From positions 906,713-970,712 of the forward strand of contig CAJNDS010002845.1 in assembly GCA_905221605.1 (NCBI GenBank): 64,000 bases of DNA. The letters are read 5' to 3'. Shown one piece after another: positions 23,311 through 35,200 of the stretch. The notes beneath the pieces are model-generated. The model was given only the letters and a program-made list of their open reading frames with translations. It was not told where the DNA came from and made no database searches. This DNA is from Symbiodinium natans (taxonomy: Eukaryota > Sar > Dinophyceae > Suessiales > Symbiodiniaceae). A program made the translations under genes and the position numbers. Each line of letters begins with the position of its first letter. Position 1 is the first letter of the stretch.

Positions 23311-26300
23311 TGGAGCTAATCACTTCCCCCCTACACATTTCGAGTTGGGGAAATGGAATTACAAGTTCTCCAGCAGTGCTTCAGGGACTTGTTTGTGTCT
23401 CTTTGCGTGTTTAGGGCTGTTTTTGTTTCAAGTGGCGCCGCGAAGCAATAGGCCAACCAACGAATCAACCAGCGAGACCTGTAGCAGTCCGATATCTCCA
23501 ACGCTCTCCACACCTCAGCCTGAAACCGATAGGACATCAAATAGCTCCTCGTCCCCAAAGCTAAGAGGACCTTTGGGCGGCAACAGACGGACTACGACCA
23601 AGAGACCTTCTCTCCAGCTCTGAACGTGAACGGACTGGAGTGCGAGGTCAGGGGGAGGGCTTTGGGCGGGCTCGTGCGCGAAGTTACTGACTGATTTTGG
23701 CTCTTTTTGCGCAGTTCTTTTGTGTTGCAAGAGTTTCTGGGAGAGCTTTGGGGTGGACTCCATCATGCGGTTGTTTGATGTTTCCTTGTTAGAGAGGCCC
23801 CCGAGCTCAATGGGCAACGGACGCACATTTACGACGTGATACAACGTATTTCTCCTTTTGAGCCATTGAAAGAGATGTCACATATCTTGCTGGTCAGTAT
23901 CTGTGCAGATTGTGCATAGCTTCGTCCGCGCAAAAATGCGGGGCCAGTGCGGGGTCAGGGCAGCCTAGGCGCTCCTTGTACCAGTAGCCTTCCGACGCAA
24001 CTTGAATCCGACATGGCGGTGGGGTGGATAGCATAGATGTACAAGCTGCAATGCGTCTGCGAACCATACAAGGGCATGTCAGCATTGTGTCAGGCGAGGG
24101 GCTCCTTACGAAGCGACTGGCGACTCAGCATCGGCACCACTTGATGTGATTGTGAGCACATAGCGATTGTGGATGGTCTGCGGCTTTGTGTTTTGGAGTA
24201 GTCTCGCACGCCGCTTTGCTGGATTTTTTCTCTTGGCTTCTCGGATTTTCTTCACCCTCGGCTTCTTGGCTTTGGGCTCACAGCAAAGCTCCGCGACTAC
24301 AATAGCGCCAAAGGCACAGGTCCTCCTAAGTCCTTTCAGGACACGGAGAGCTATGAGATGTATCGGAAATGTCTCCTTTCTAAAAGGAAATAGATCCTGG
24401 AATTGTTTAGCGTGAAGTATGTAGAAGGAACACTTGCACCTATCGGGCTACGAGAATTGTGAAGGAATCGATGTTAGTTAAAACCCAAGGGAGCCAAAGC
24501 AAACAACAAGTCATCCACGGTTTGTCATGCACAAGAAATATCTGCATGAAACCGAAAACACACATGATTGTTCGGAACATGTAGGCGAAATAAAGGTTTC
24601 CCGACAAAAACAGAACAGAGGTTCTCCTCTGAACGTTTCAAGACTGAGGCTTTATGAACGTAGAGAAGCAGAAAATGCAGGGGTGGCAGGGATCCTTTGG
24701 ATAGAGGATGATAGAGGTATCTGAAAGGGAATGCAGGTTTGCTTCAGGAAATATCTGTGGGGCTTGTCTTTGAATCTTGAGGATTCCGAGACTTCACTAT
24801 CCTCATTGTCATCGTTTGAGTTCTTGAGGAAACGGTAGAGGTTTTCCGATTCGACAAGTAGATGGATGTTTTCCTTCAAGTGAAAGCTTTCCCATTCATT
24901 GTATTTGCTTGTGATTTCTATCTTCTTTGGCTTACCCTCCTCCACCTCGGCCAGCCATATCTGAGTGTGACTGGCAGTGAGTGGTCAAATCTTTTCGGTT
25001 GTTGCGGCATTTCTTCGTTGTCCTGCCGGGGAATGTGCTCAGCAGGTGGTGCTGAAAAAAGCACTTACGTGGATTGTTTAGACGTTAGATTGGCATTGCT
25101 TGACAGTTTCAGGGTTTAGCGTCTGGTGTTTGGGGATATTTATAGACCCTTGAAACCCCTTGAACCTTATTGAAATGGTATTGCTGTGCTCATGGACAGA
25201 ATTGAGGTGAACTGAGAAAAACACTAGCAATGTTACAAATTGAAGTCTCATACGTGCCCTCAACCCTGGCGTTGGCCCCGAACCCACTTGAGCTGCGACA
25301 CAGTAGACGTTCCTACATGTTTGCCAGCTTAGGCTGGAGGACTCATGTACGGTGAGTGAGGGGCCCACTCCGAAGATTGCAGTGGCCGTTCAGAAGCCTG
25401 CTCCTCGCACCTTGGGCAGCAGCTAGAAATTCTAAACTGTGTTTTCGGCTGCTGTGGGAGCTCTAAGCTTGAATCGGGGCTGACAAGATTCATGTTTGGG
25501 TTGTCAAGCGCCGGACCGTCAACTCGAAATGCCAGCCCAACTTGCACTTCAGCTCAAGTGATGGAAGATCAGAGGTCCGCTGGAGCTTGATCTTTCTGAG
25601 GTGGGAAAGGAACGGGAAAGGATTCATACAGCGTTGCTGACCGCGAGTTTTGTCTTAGACTTCGGGGGGAGTAGGGAGGTTTCTGCTGCAATTGGGACTG
25701 TGGCAACAGTCAAGCAGAAATCGATCTTCCGTCGATTTGCACCTTGACGTCCTGTGTGAGTGTCGCAGCCCGTGCCCCTCCTACTCGACCCCAGGACACC
25801 TTGTGTCTCCGACCTGACACTGGCCCAAATCCCTGAAGCAAAGCGGCTTGCTCACAGGTTTCCTCATCCGCGGAATCAGAGGACAAGAGCAGACTGCGCC
25901 ACGGAACTTCTGACATGCGCTGCTCGGCCCGGCGGAGTTGGACTTCTTGGGGGGGGGGGGGTTAAATTAAACCCCTCGGATTTCTTTATTTTTGCGCCGG
26001 GGGAGGGGGAGGGGGGGCGGGGGGGGGGGGCATAATTTGCCGTCGGCTTTAACAGCAAGAAGATCTGGGAACCTTAGTCCCTCGACGCAGGCTAACAGCT
26101 CACGCCTGTTGCTTTTGGTTCCCAGGTTCTACAACGCCATACAGAGCACAGGGCGGAGTGTGAGAATTCGTTAAAGAGGACACGAGACTCACGAGACCCT
26201 GTACCGCCTGCGCCCTGCAAGCCCGAGCCACTGAGGTTTGCCAACGGGCCTTAAGGGGCTCAGCACGCAAGAGATGAAGACGGTGCCGGACTCTGTAAAG

Positions 26301-28052
26301 GTCTTAGGTTCCTCTCGCGACCTCATTAGTTCCATGGGCTTTGGAAGAGGTCTTGCTCATGGTTTGTTGAACCAATTACTAAACCCAACCTTATTGGTAT
26401 ATAGATTATATATTATAATGTATAAGCTGACAGGAGACCCGTCCGAGAGAGAGAGAGAGAGAGAGAGCCCGAGACCAGCACTGGGGGCGGCCTCCCTTCG
26501 GGGGGGTCATGCGTGGGGGAGAGAGAGGGAGAGAGAGGGAGAGAGCCATTCTCGCACCTGAGCAGCCCGGCCGGGGTCAAGGGATCCCTCACAGATCAGC
26601 TGGCCCCCTGCAGGTTGTCGTCCTTGGTGCAATGGAGGTTGAAACAGGGGGAGTTTCACGTCCGGGAGGGGTGAAGTTTTTTGGGGCCCGAAAGCCCCCC
26701 CAGACTCCCCGGACGATGGCAGTGAACCCAGCTCGCATCCTCGGGCGCGCTGACGTGCGCGGGCCAACCCCAAGCCCGCTGATCAGAAGAGAATGGGAGT
26801 GGAGCGCGACGATGCAGAAGGAGTGGATGTACTGAGAGATGATAATCATCATTTCGCTCACACCCGGTGGACCGAGATTGACAAGTGCAAAATAGCCGCC
26901 AGCTCCATGGCAATAGGGTGTGATGTTGTATGATGTTATGTGTGTGATGTTATACCGGGTGTTGCACGGTGGGCTGCGAAGATGTGTCGCATCAAAGTCC
27001 GGTGCCGGGGCGTTGAATTTTGGCAACAAATTGCCAGTACTTTTGTATCAGCCGGCATTCAGCAGTCATGCTTAGCAAAGCTTGCTGTTGTTTCAAGATC
27101 ATGTCGTTCGTTGAGTGGGAGGTGGCTACTGTAGACCGGCACTTGGGCTGGAAGAACGACGGCCCAGCACTAAAAGAGCCAAAAAGCTACACGAATCGAA
27201 TGGAAAGTGTTGACACCAGCAGCATATGTACGAAATCAGGTTACTCGACACCCTGCAAACAACAGTCCAAGTTTAAACTACCAAAACAACTGTAAAAGCT
27301 ATGAGTATGACAAGTCCTGCTTCAAGTTGTCTCTTTGGTTTTTCCAAGTAGCTTAACTTAACTTACATGTATCAAAAGATTTGGAGAACTTCTCCTACTT
27401 GCCGAATGTATACCGAGCTTTGCTGACTTCGAAACATCGGTTGTAGTTGGGCGGGTTTCACTGTGCCACAGGCATGTGAAGGCTTTGGCACCACTGAGGT
27501 GCGTCACCGGCTGAGGCTTCGACTGGGCATCCTCGGAAAGGAAAAGCTCATTACGGGCAAGAAGTTGCATGACGCTGCCGCCTGGCAATGGTTGTCATTA
27601 TGGCAGCATCGACAAGGGTGGAATGCAGCAGGATAAGTTTTGGACAAGTGTTAGAAGGCCTTGTGAAGTGCTCCGTGCTGCCCTAGGTTTGCTCACTGGG
27701 CTTGACCCGCTACACGGAAGAGGATGCCAATGAGGTTGTGAGCCCCGGCTGGGCGCAGCAAAGTGAAATCTTCGCATGCCGAAGCTCAAGCGGGCATAGG
27801 GCCACTAAGTAGGACTACAGTTTGGAATGCCGATGTAGGTCCGAGCCTCTGAACTTTAGACTCAGTAAACTCCAAGCCGAAGCCCCCGCAGCCCAAAGGC
27901 ATCCTTCGCGCATCGCTGAATAGGTGGAATAGGTGGGCATGTCAGCCTCACCAGAAGAATGGCCTCACCCTGCCATGCTCCGACGTAGATGTAAAGACTC
28001 AAAGAACAAGCACAAGAAGTCAATGAGACATGAACTTGAACCTCCGGCCACT

Positions 28053-28069
28053 CCCCCCCCCCCCCCCCC
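28053..28069 (-). repeat. C homopolymer run (17 C)
   Basis: One of only two long C runs on the + strand; most others are G. Confidence 0.95.
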
Positions 28070-28717
28070 AAAGCAGCATGCCGCATGCCCTTGCCTGAAT
28101 CTGACTTGTGCATCAAGCCAGGGAACAGTTCTTAGTTCTGTCAAACTTGAAGGCGCAAAATAATGAGGCCTTGTCGGCCAAAGCTCATTGCCACAAGGAA
28201 CCAGATGGCCACCTTCGTCAATCTGACCTTCGAAGGGGCAGACCAGCACCTTGGTAGTCCAGCAGTAGCGGGGTAGCGGGGTAGCGTCAGCCCAGGGGTT
28301 TCACAGTAAAAAGCTCCGGAGCGCATCATTTCTGCAATAGCTCGCCGTCTTGACCAAGGATGGAAAGGTCTTGGGAGATGCCGATGCCACTGGGATTGCC
28401 GATGCTGCTTGGCATCACACTCCTTGGGCGAGAGCTGCGCCTTTTACGGGTGGCCTCGGGCCGCATATAGCCCACATGCCCACAGTCACATGACTTCATG
28501 TGTAAACGCAAGGGCCATGCATTCAATACATGCGAAAAGCGCTGCGAAAAGCACGCTTATGTTTTTGTCAAATCAGATGGCGTTGCTGTGTCGAGGGTTT
28601 CCGAGAGAACAGCCTTTAATATGCGACCATAGCAATGTGGAGTGCAAATTGCATGCTTTCAGGCTGAGCCTGTTTGAGCGAGAGGCTTGGCTGCATACCT
28701 CCATCAGACCATAGGCC

Positions 28718-28850
28718 AGGCAGGGCTGGCCAATGTTGGCGCCGGCAAGCCTCAGAACAGTCTTACGGAAGCAACTCAGAGCATGGAGACCCTCAGCACA
28801 CCCAATCCCTCTCTGTACAGCTCACAAAACAGCAGGTTGAGAAGCGAAAG
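28718..28850 (+). CDS. Candidate exon, unassigned
   Basis: After an AG, a frame runs GLANVGAGKPQNSLTEATQS and onwards to about 28850 with Ser/Thr/Asn-rich composition. Family not recognised; weak candidate for the channel N-terminus. Confidence 0.2.
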
Positions 28851-28893
28851 GCGGTTTGCTAGGGCACTTTTGCTTTTGGCAATTTGGTGTGTG

Positions 28894-28912
28894 TGTGTGT
28901 ATATATATATAC
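28894..28912. repeat. (GT)n(AT)n microsatellite
   Basis: GTGTGTGTGTATATATATAT tract in non-coding DNA. Confidence 0.9.
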
Positions 28913-30920
28913 GTGGCTGTGGTGACCCTGAGCGTAGCAGGACGCTTCTAGAGCCTTTCCTGCGCCCCCGGATCACACAGAATGTTGTTTAATCAGCTGC
29001 CTCTTTCTTGGGGCCCCCACTTTGCAGTCAAGGAAGCAGCCCTCCATTTAAAACTGCCGAAACCAATGCAGCCTTCAGGAAGGGCCCAAGTTCTCTGGCG
29101 AGCCCATTTGGGAGTCTCGGTTGCGTTTGCGCGGATTTCCTTACGTGTAGGCCTCAGGTCGCGAGCTCAGGGCGGATGGCATTCAACAAGTTCAGGTGTA
29201 AAAAGCCATGGTCTGGGCGTAGTTGAAAAATTCTGCCTGTACTCGAGCCTTTATGCAGCGTGAAGGTGTTCCTTTGGAGAGCTGCCGCGGTCGAAGGGTT
29301 CTGACTTCTCTAAGACTCTAAAATGTCTGCATGCCCAGATCTTGTGGTTTCACTTTCGCTTGTCAGGAGTGGCCAGCAAGAGTTCAAGACTCCAAAGACA
29401 AACACCATCTCGAAGGCTCTGCGAGTCTGGACCTGCTACGTTATTGAGATTGGGAACATGGTGCTCACGGACATAGCTTTCAAGTAGAGCACGCCGGCAT
29501 AGGTCCTGTGCGGATCCCCCTGTGACCAGAAACCGAATAATTAGGTGCCTCCCCCCAAAGGAGGGGTGCAAGAAGTGCCATGCAATGGAGGCATCTCGCC
29601 TTCGAGCCGCAACCTCGCACCAGAAAGGCATGGGGTGTAGCAAGAGCAAAGATGTTCAGGGCTTGGGGCGGACTCTCTTCAGCTTTCATCTCGTTCTTTG
29701 CAGGATGAATGTGCAGGGTGGGGTTCCTTGTTATGGCCGCGCAGTGTTGTTCAGGTTTTCTGGGTGTTGTGTGACTTCCGTGTGAAGCATGTGTTGAAAT
29801 TGTTTCGGGGGCGATCTTAGATCGGTGAGGTGATCATGCTAACCCATTAGTGACTCATTCGTGGATAGCTGCAAATCCTGTGGGATGATTCGGTCTCATC
29901 CTCCCCGCAGCCTGACTCAGTACTTTTGCAGGAAGCGCACTTGCGCCTTCAACGTGGTTCCTGTGCAAGCAGCTTGGCCTGAGATTTTACTTTCGCGCCC
30001 ATTGCAGATGTGGTGTAGGCATGCGTGTAAACAAATCGTTCAAATTATGATAAAAACTCAAGTTCTGTCGAATTATAAACCTTGATCTTGCTTCTCTTCC
30101 TCTTGCTTTACGGATGCGGCTTTACTTGCTGCTCTTTGGCTGGTTTTTGTTTACCAGTGCTTCTCATGCTTCCGCTTCTTCCCTTTGTTGCTGTTTCTCT
30201 GCTTGCGTTTGCCTACCTAGAAATAGAGAGCAAAAGAGGAGCAAAGAAGAAAAGAAAAATGGAGATCTTTTTTTACTTCGAAGACAAAAAAAGGACCCCT
30301 GCCCGTCCCACTTGTTGTGGACAAAACAAATGCCCGTTCCCATCCTTAGCATGCTCGCGGAGCATGCCACGCCGCCTTCACTGCCTGCCGTCCCCCATGG
30401 TTGTTCTCAGTATGTCTTTCCTATGATTGCGCTGCCCACGAAAGTTGCAGTTGTACCTGCTATCATCGTCGTCCACGGTTTGAGATTGGGGCGCCCTCCC
30501 CTTTACATGCTGCGAAGCGAGGGAGGTTTCCGAGTGAAAAGAGAGAGAGAGAGAGACGAAATCAGAGGCAAGGAGCCAGTCCTTCAGAAGATGTTGTTGA
30601 AATGGACGCCTTGCTGTTGTTAACACATCGAGAAGGTTGCGCCCAGTGAAGTATCTCGACAACACTTGACCCCGGTAAAACGGCGGAAACACAGGTTTTG
30701 CTTATGAAACTTGGGTTTGACCAGTCAAATCCGGATGAAGTGAATTCTGTCTTACCAGCATATAGAGCACCACGCAAGTTTCTTTTGGAAAGAAGGAAGA
30801 TCTACCAGGTCCACAGGCTTTTGCAGGCTCTTCCTTCTGAAGCTAGAGGAGGGAACAGTGTGTATGTAAACATGGATGGTGTCTTTTCTATGGATCCTCA
30901 AGAGTGGTTTTGGAAATCGT

Positions 30921-30948
30921 GGGGGGGGGGGGGGGGGGGGGGCGGGGC
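30921..30948 (+). repeat. G homopolymer run (22 G)
   Basis: 22 consecutive G on the + strand, upstream of the channel exons. Confidence 0.95.
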
Positions 30949-31521
30949 CAGGCATAACCACTGTCACGCATTTCCAGTCCAAGTCATGGAAACACGCAGA
31001 CAGAGCAGGAGGAACTTAAGAGTCAGAAGCATCAAGTCCGACAGGCGACCCGCAGGTCTGTCTTCAACAAGGAGAATCTAGCAACTGCTGAAAGTTTAAG
31101 TGCAGTGTTGATCTGCAGCTTGTTCTGAACAGCATATTGAGAGCAGCCACAAGGTTTCACATGGCTCCGAACATTCAGAACATTCAGGGGGGCCTTCGAA
31201 GGCTTGCCGGGCCTCTGACTTCCCCCCGGAATGGCGAAGAGTGACGAACACTTGCTCCATTCAACCCCCGAGGTTCCTGCTGCGGCCCTTGCCACTCCCA
31301 CTCTGCTCAGCCTCTCACAGCACGTGCCAAGCTTTGCCCAAGCTGCCGAAGGAAAATCCAAGCCAAGCTAAGTAGACCTGCATCGTAAAGCCCAGCATCC
31401 CTCAAAGAGTCCGTGACCGAGCTGTTGTACTTCAAAGTTCCCCCCAAGATGTGTCGAAGCCTGCAGCTGCAGAATGCAGCTCCTCAGCCTAAGAACCCTG
31501 CCTTTTGCAATATGATGTGAG

Positions 31522-31602
31522 GTATTGATCGAATTGCTGTTGGCGCAAGAAGGGGACATCCTCAAGAGGATCTTCGGCTCCAGAATACTGCAGCAGTTCA
31601 AG
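31522..31602 (+). CDS. Candidate exon upstream of channel S1
   Basis: AG|G acceptor at 31520-31522 opens 27 codons starting VLIELLLAQEGDILKRIFGS and ending at AAG|GACACT, the same donor context as three well-supported GA-donor introns. Its position 0.6 kb before the S1 exon makes it a plausible N-terminal exon of the channel. Confidence 0.45.
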
Positions 31603-32245
31603 GACACTCGGCTACGAGACATGCAATGCAAGCCCGCGGGGTCTTGTTGCACCCGCTATACTTGGCACCTTGACAATGCTGCGGCAAGGCGATCAAGGAG
31701 ATTCTGCTTGCCAGCGATACGTGGCCTGGCCACCATATGGTCGTAGTTCCTTGAACCTTCAGCTCTTTTTGAGTTCACCTTGAGTCAGGTCGTCGATACA
31801 CGTTTTCTTTTTCTTCGTTGCAGGTTGAAGTTAGATCTTGCCTTTTCAACCTTCTTGTCGACCTCGGTCAAACAACCTTAGCCGACCTCGGGACCCGAGC
31901 ACCTCCCGGCCACCAAGACCCACAGCAGTTCAAGGAATCGTTTGGTTGCCGAGCTGACGTTTGTACGCATCAACGACTTAGCAGCGCCGCCTGAAAGCGC
32001 AACGTGGTGGAATCACCAGGGTAAGCGGGCGGTGTTTCAACCTTTGCTGTCACTTCGAGTGTATTTAAACCCCTCTAGGTTCCACCTCACTGAAGGCTTT
32101 CCGCACAGTTTTGGACCTTTGGCAGGAAGAGCGTTAAAGAGGGTGCATGAAGAGCTTTTACAATGCTCCAAAGCGACATGGCGAAGGGACATTGGCCCGG
32201 CCTGCCCTGCCATGAGAGAAAAGCGGTCCCCAAAGATGCCTCAAG

Positions 32246-35200
32246 GCGAATCTTCTTATGTACCTGGAGCCATTTGTGGGCCTCTTGATTGCGGCCAACG
32301 GGGTCATGATCGGCTTGCAGACTGACCCGCAGCTCGGCTATCGTAGGCAAGGCTTAAATCCAGGTGCTTCTCAGTGCTTCAAGGCTTGTATAGTCTCTCT
32401 CTCCCTCTCTCTCTGTCTGTGTCTGTGTGACCATGCAATTAGAGTACTTGGAAGTGAGGGGCCCCATGGGCTCCCACTTCTCCACTCTTGGCATGGTCTT
32501 CCTGCCTTGCCAGTATCGTAGCCGGTTTTGTCGCTTCTGACTTGCTGCGCTGCTGCGCTGGCTGTGTTGCAATGGGCACCTCTTCATGTGGCCACTTTGG
32601 CAGGAACTTGCCCAGAGTTTTTTTCGTGTCATCCTGAAGGGGAGGGAAGAAGGTAAACAGCGGCACAGCGCTAGTAGATTTTAGCCCCTCCAGCAGGTAC
32701 TACGATGATTGGAGTGGCTGGGTCTATGTGGAGATGATCTTCAACTTCTTCCTGGTCTTGGAGGTCCTGCTTCGCCTTCGCAGCTCGGATCCTTTGGGGG
32801 GGAGTTGCGTAGGATGGGAGGGCTTTGCAGGTTGTGTTGTGGCTGGGGCGCCGGATGCTTGACTTCTGTGGGTTAGGGCGGTTGCGGCTGCTGCGTTTGG
32901 TGAGTTCGCCCGCGTTCCTCCCAAGCTTTGGGAAGGTGTGGAAATCTACCCTCTTGGGAGTCGGTTGGAGGTGGTTGTGGTAGTAGATTGTAGCTGTTGC
33001 GCTTGCTCTGTTCTTGTTGGTGGTGGTGGTGCTCTTCACGATCAGAGGAACTTCAAGCACCTCAAGAGAAGCTCACTCAAAAGCTCAAAGGCCGGAGTCC
33101 ATAACTGCCATCACTCGGCAGGTCGGTTCTTTTCTCAGCACCTTTCTTTTCTGCGTCATGTCCGAAAGCCTCAAGTTCCGGACGAGACGAGACACATTCC
33201 ACACAGTATCCCTTCACCACTTCACCTTGACAGCACCTATGGCCATCGTTTGGCCGCTACTATTGTAAGCCTCTTAAGTTTGGATGTTCCCCCTTCTACT
33301 CGCAGTCCTTCATAAGGATTATTCATCCCTCTTGAGGACTCTTAGTTCTTAGTACAAGGGACAACATCCCAGCGCGAGAGAGGGGGGGGGGGGAGTCCCC
33401 TAGTGACTAGTACTCTCGACCCCTCCTCTGGTAGTTCAACTGCGAGGCCTCCAAGGATGCCGCGAGTTCTGCTGCGGGGCGGAGCGCGGCTTGCCTTGAT
33501 CTTCGACTCTCCCTCCCCCTCTTAAAAGGGTATATTATTCTTGTTTTGTATTTTTATACCCTTGAAAAGAACGCAATAAGGCTCAAGAACAACTTGACAA
33601 AACCACAGTGCTCTGCATGTGAATCCTGATATGCCAACTTGAACTTGGCATTTCTCTATCTTTTGCCACACATGTCCAGATCTGAGCCTGAGTTTCTGAG
33701 CAGCAGGAAACTGGAATTGGTTCGATCTGATCCTCATGTTCACCGGGCTGTTGGACACCTCGCTAGGAATCATCTGGCAGCCGCTTGGAGGGGCAGTTGG
33801 GCAGAGGATGCGCAGCTGTGTGCGGGGTTGTTGCTGTTGGCGCTGATGCTACTTCCGTGCGAGAGATGTGTTTTCCAGCCTTTGGGTCTGATGGGCAAGC
33901 AGATCGGTGGAGTAGCTTTCGCTTTGTGCCGTCCAGGGCGGACAGTTATGTTAACGTGAATGCTGGCAAGGTCTGCTTCCGACATTGAGGGTGCATCTTT
34001 GCTGAGATTCTGCCGGCTCCTTCGGCTGGCGCGCATTGTGCCGCTAGCAAGCAAGTATTGCTAGCGGCAGTTCGTGGGTGCACACCTCTCAACAGATCGC
34101 ACGCAGCAGCTGTAGCGGATGCAGGAAGCTAAAGAGGTGCTTGTCAAGACATGCCGGCCAGACTCAGATGACTCCACATTCATGTCTTCGTTGTTGTTTG
34201 CAACGTGCAGAATGGTGCCGGGAAAGGGTCTATCAGGAGTTGCGAGGTCCGTGGCGTAGAGATGCTCGCTACTCCACTACTATTCGAGTGCGGGATGCTG
34301 TGCAGAACTCAGGAAAGTCTTTCGCTTGAAGCTGATGAGACCGAGCAAGATTTTGGGAACGGTCTTTGTCGGGAGCCGGGGGCATGCCTGTAATGCTGAA
34401 AGACACTCCCTTTTGACATCCGTGTCTTTGTACCCATTTTGTACCCACTTGCATGTGCGGACTACACAATGACTTATTTGCCTTAGAGGCAGACCATGCC
34501 CATGCCTAGTCAGCCTATGTAGCCTTGCCTTGTGCTCCGGAATCCTGGACTCTGCAAACCAGGACTCAGTCTGGCTTGCACGGTAAGCTTGGGCCTTCAG
34601 TTTGCTTAGGGAACAGACGACTTACAGGGCAATGTATGTTCTGCGCAGCCTTCGTCACACGCATGGACCATATGGCGGGCCCTTCATATGATCAGGGTGG
34701 CGCAATTCACGCAGAAAGCCCCGACACATTTTGCTGGGCACTCTTGAGGCTTAGGGGGATCTGTCACCTGGCAGAGACTCAGAGGCTTCATATGACAGTC
34801 GACTCTTAATGCGAAGTTTGCATGAGGAAAGATCTGCGGCTCATGGTCAAGGGCCTCATCGCCGGGGTTTGGACCCTGTCTCTCGCCTTCGTTCTTCTCT
34901 TTGCAGTGCTGCGGCACGGCGGCACACAGGATTGGCGTCACGCTGACACTTCTTGCTTCAATGACTAGTATAAGCGCCTTACGTACGTAGGACCTTTGCG
35001 GGATGGTGTGAGTGTGTGGCTTCTGCACAATGAATTTTGTTTGAAGAATTTGCATTATTCAGTTGGGCTTTTTTTACTTCTGCCGATTTTGTCCGACTGT
35101 AAGGATTTCACACAACTTAAAAGCAACGTTGATGCTTGGTAAGTTTTCTGGCCTTACGCGGGCAGGCCTTTGGAACTATAAACGTCCCAAAAGGCTTTGT

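Larger units (their letters stand above)
21593..32245. other. Long stretch between kinesin first half and channel S1
   Basis: Telomere-like array, decamer repeat, GA microsatellites and G runs. The promoter and 5' exons of the channel gene should lie here if it is an independent nested gene. Exon-like open stretches following an AG are at 23211-23310, 28718-28850 and 31522-31602, reported separately. I saw no trans-spliced leader relic (last part TTTTGGCTCAAG). Confidence 0.45.

Noticed and set aside
30082-30426. Hydrophobic 114-codon frame resembling a membrane protein
   Set aside because: The hydrophobic part comes from a CT-rich stretch and turns into a Lys-rich stretch. There is no family motif and no exon-type join to its neighbours.
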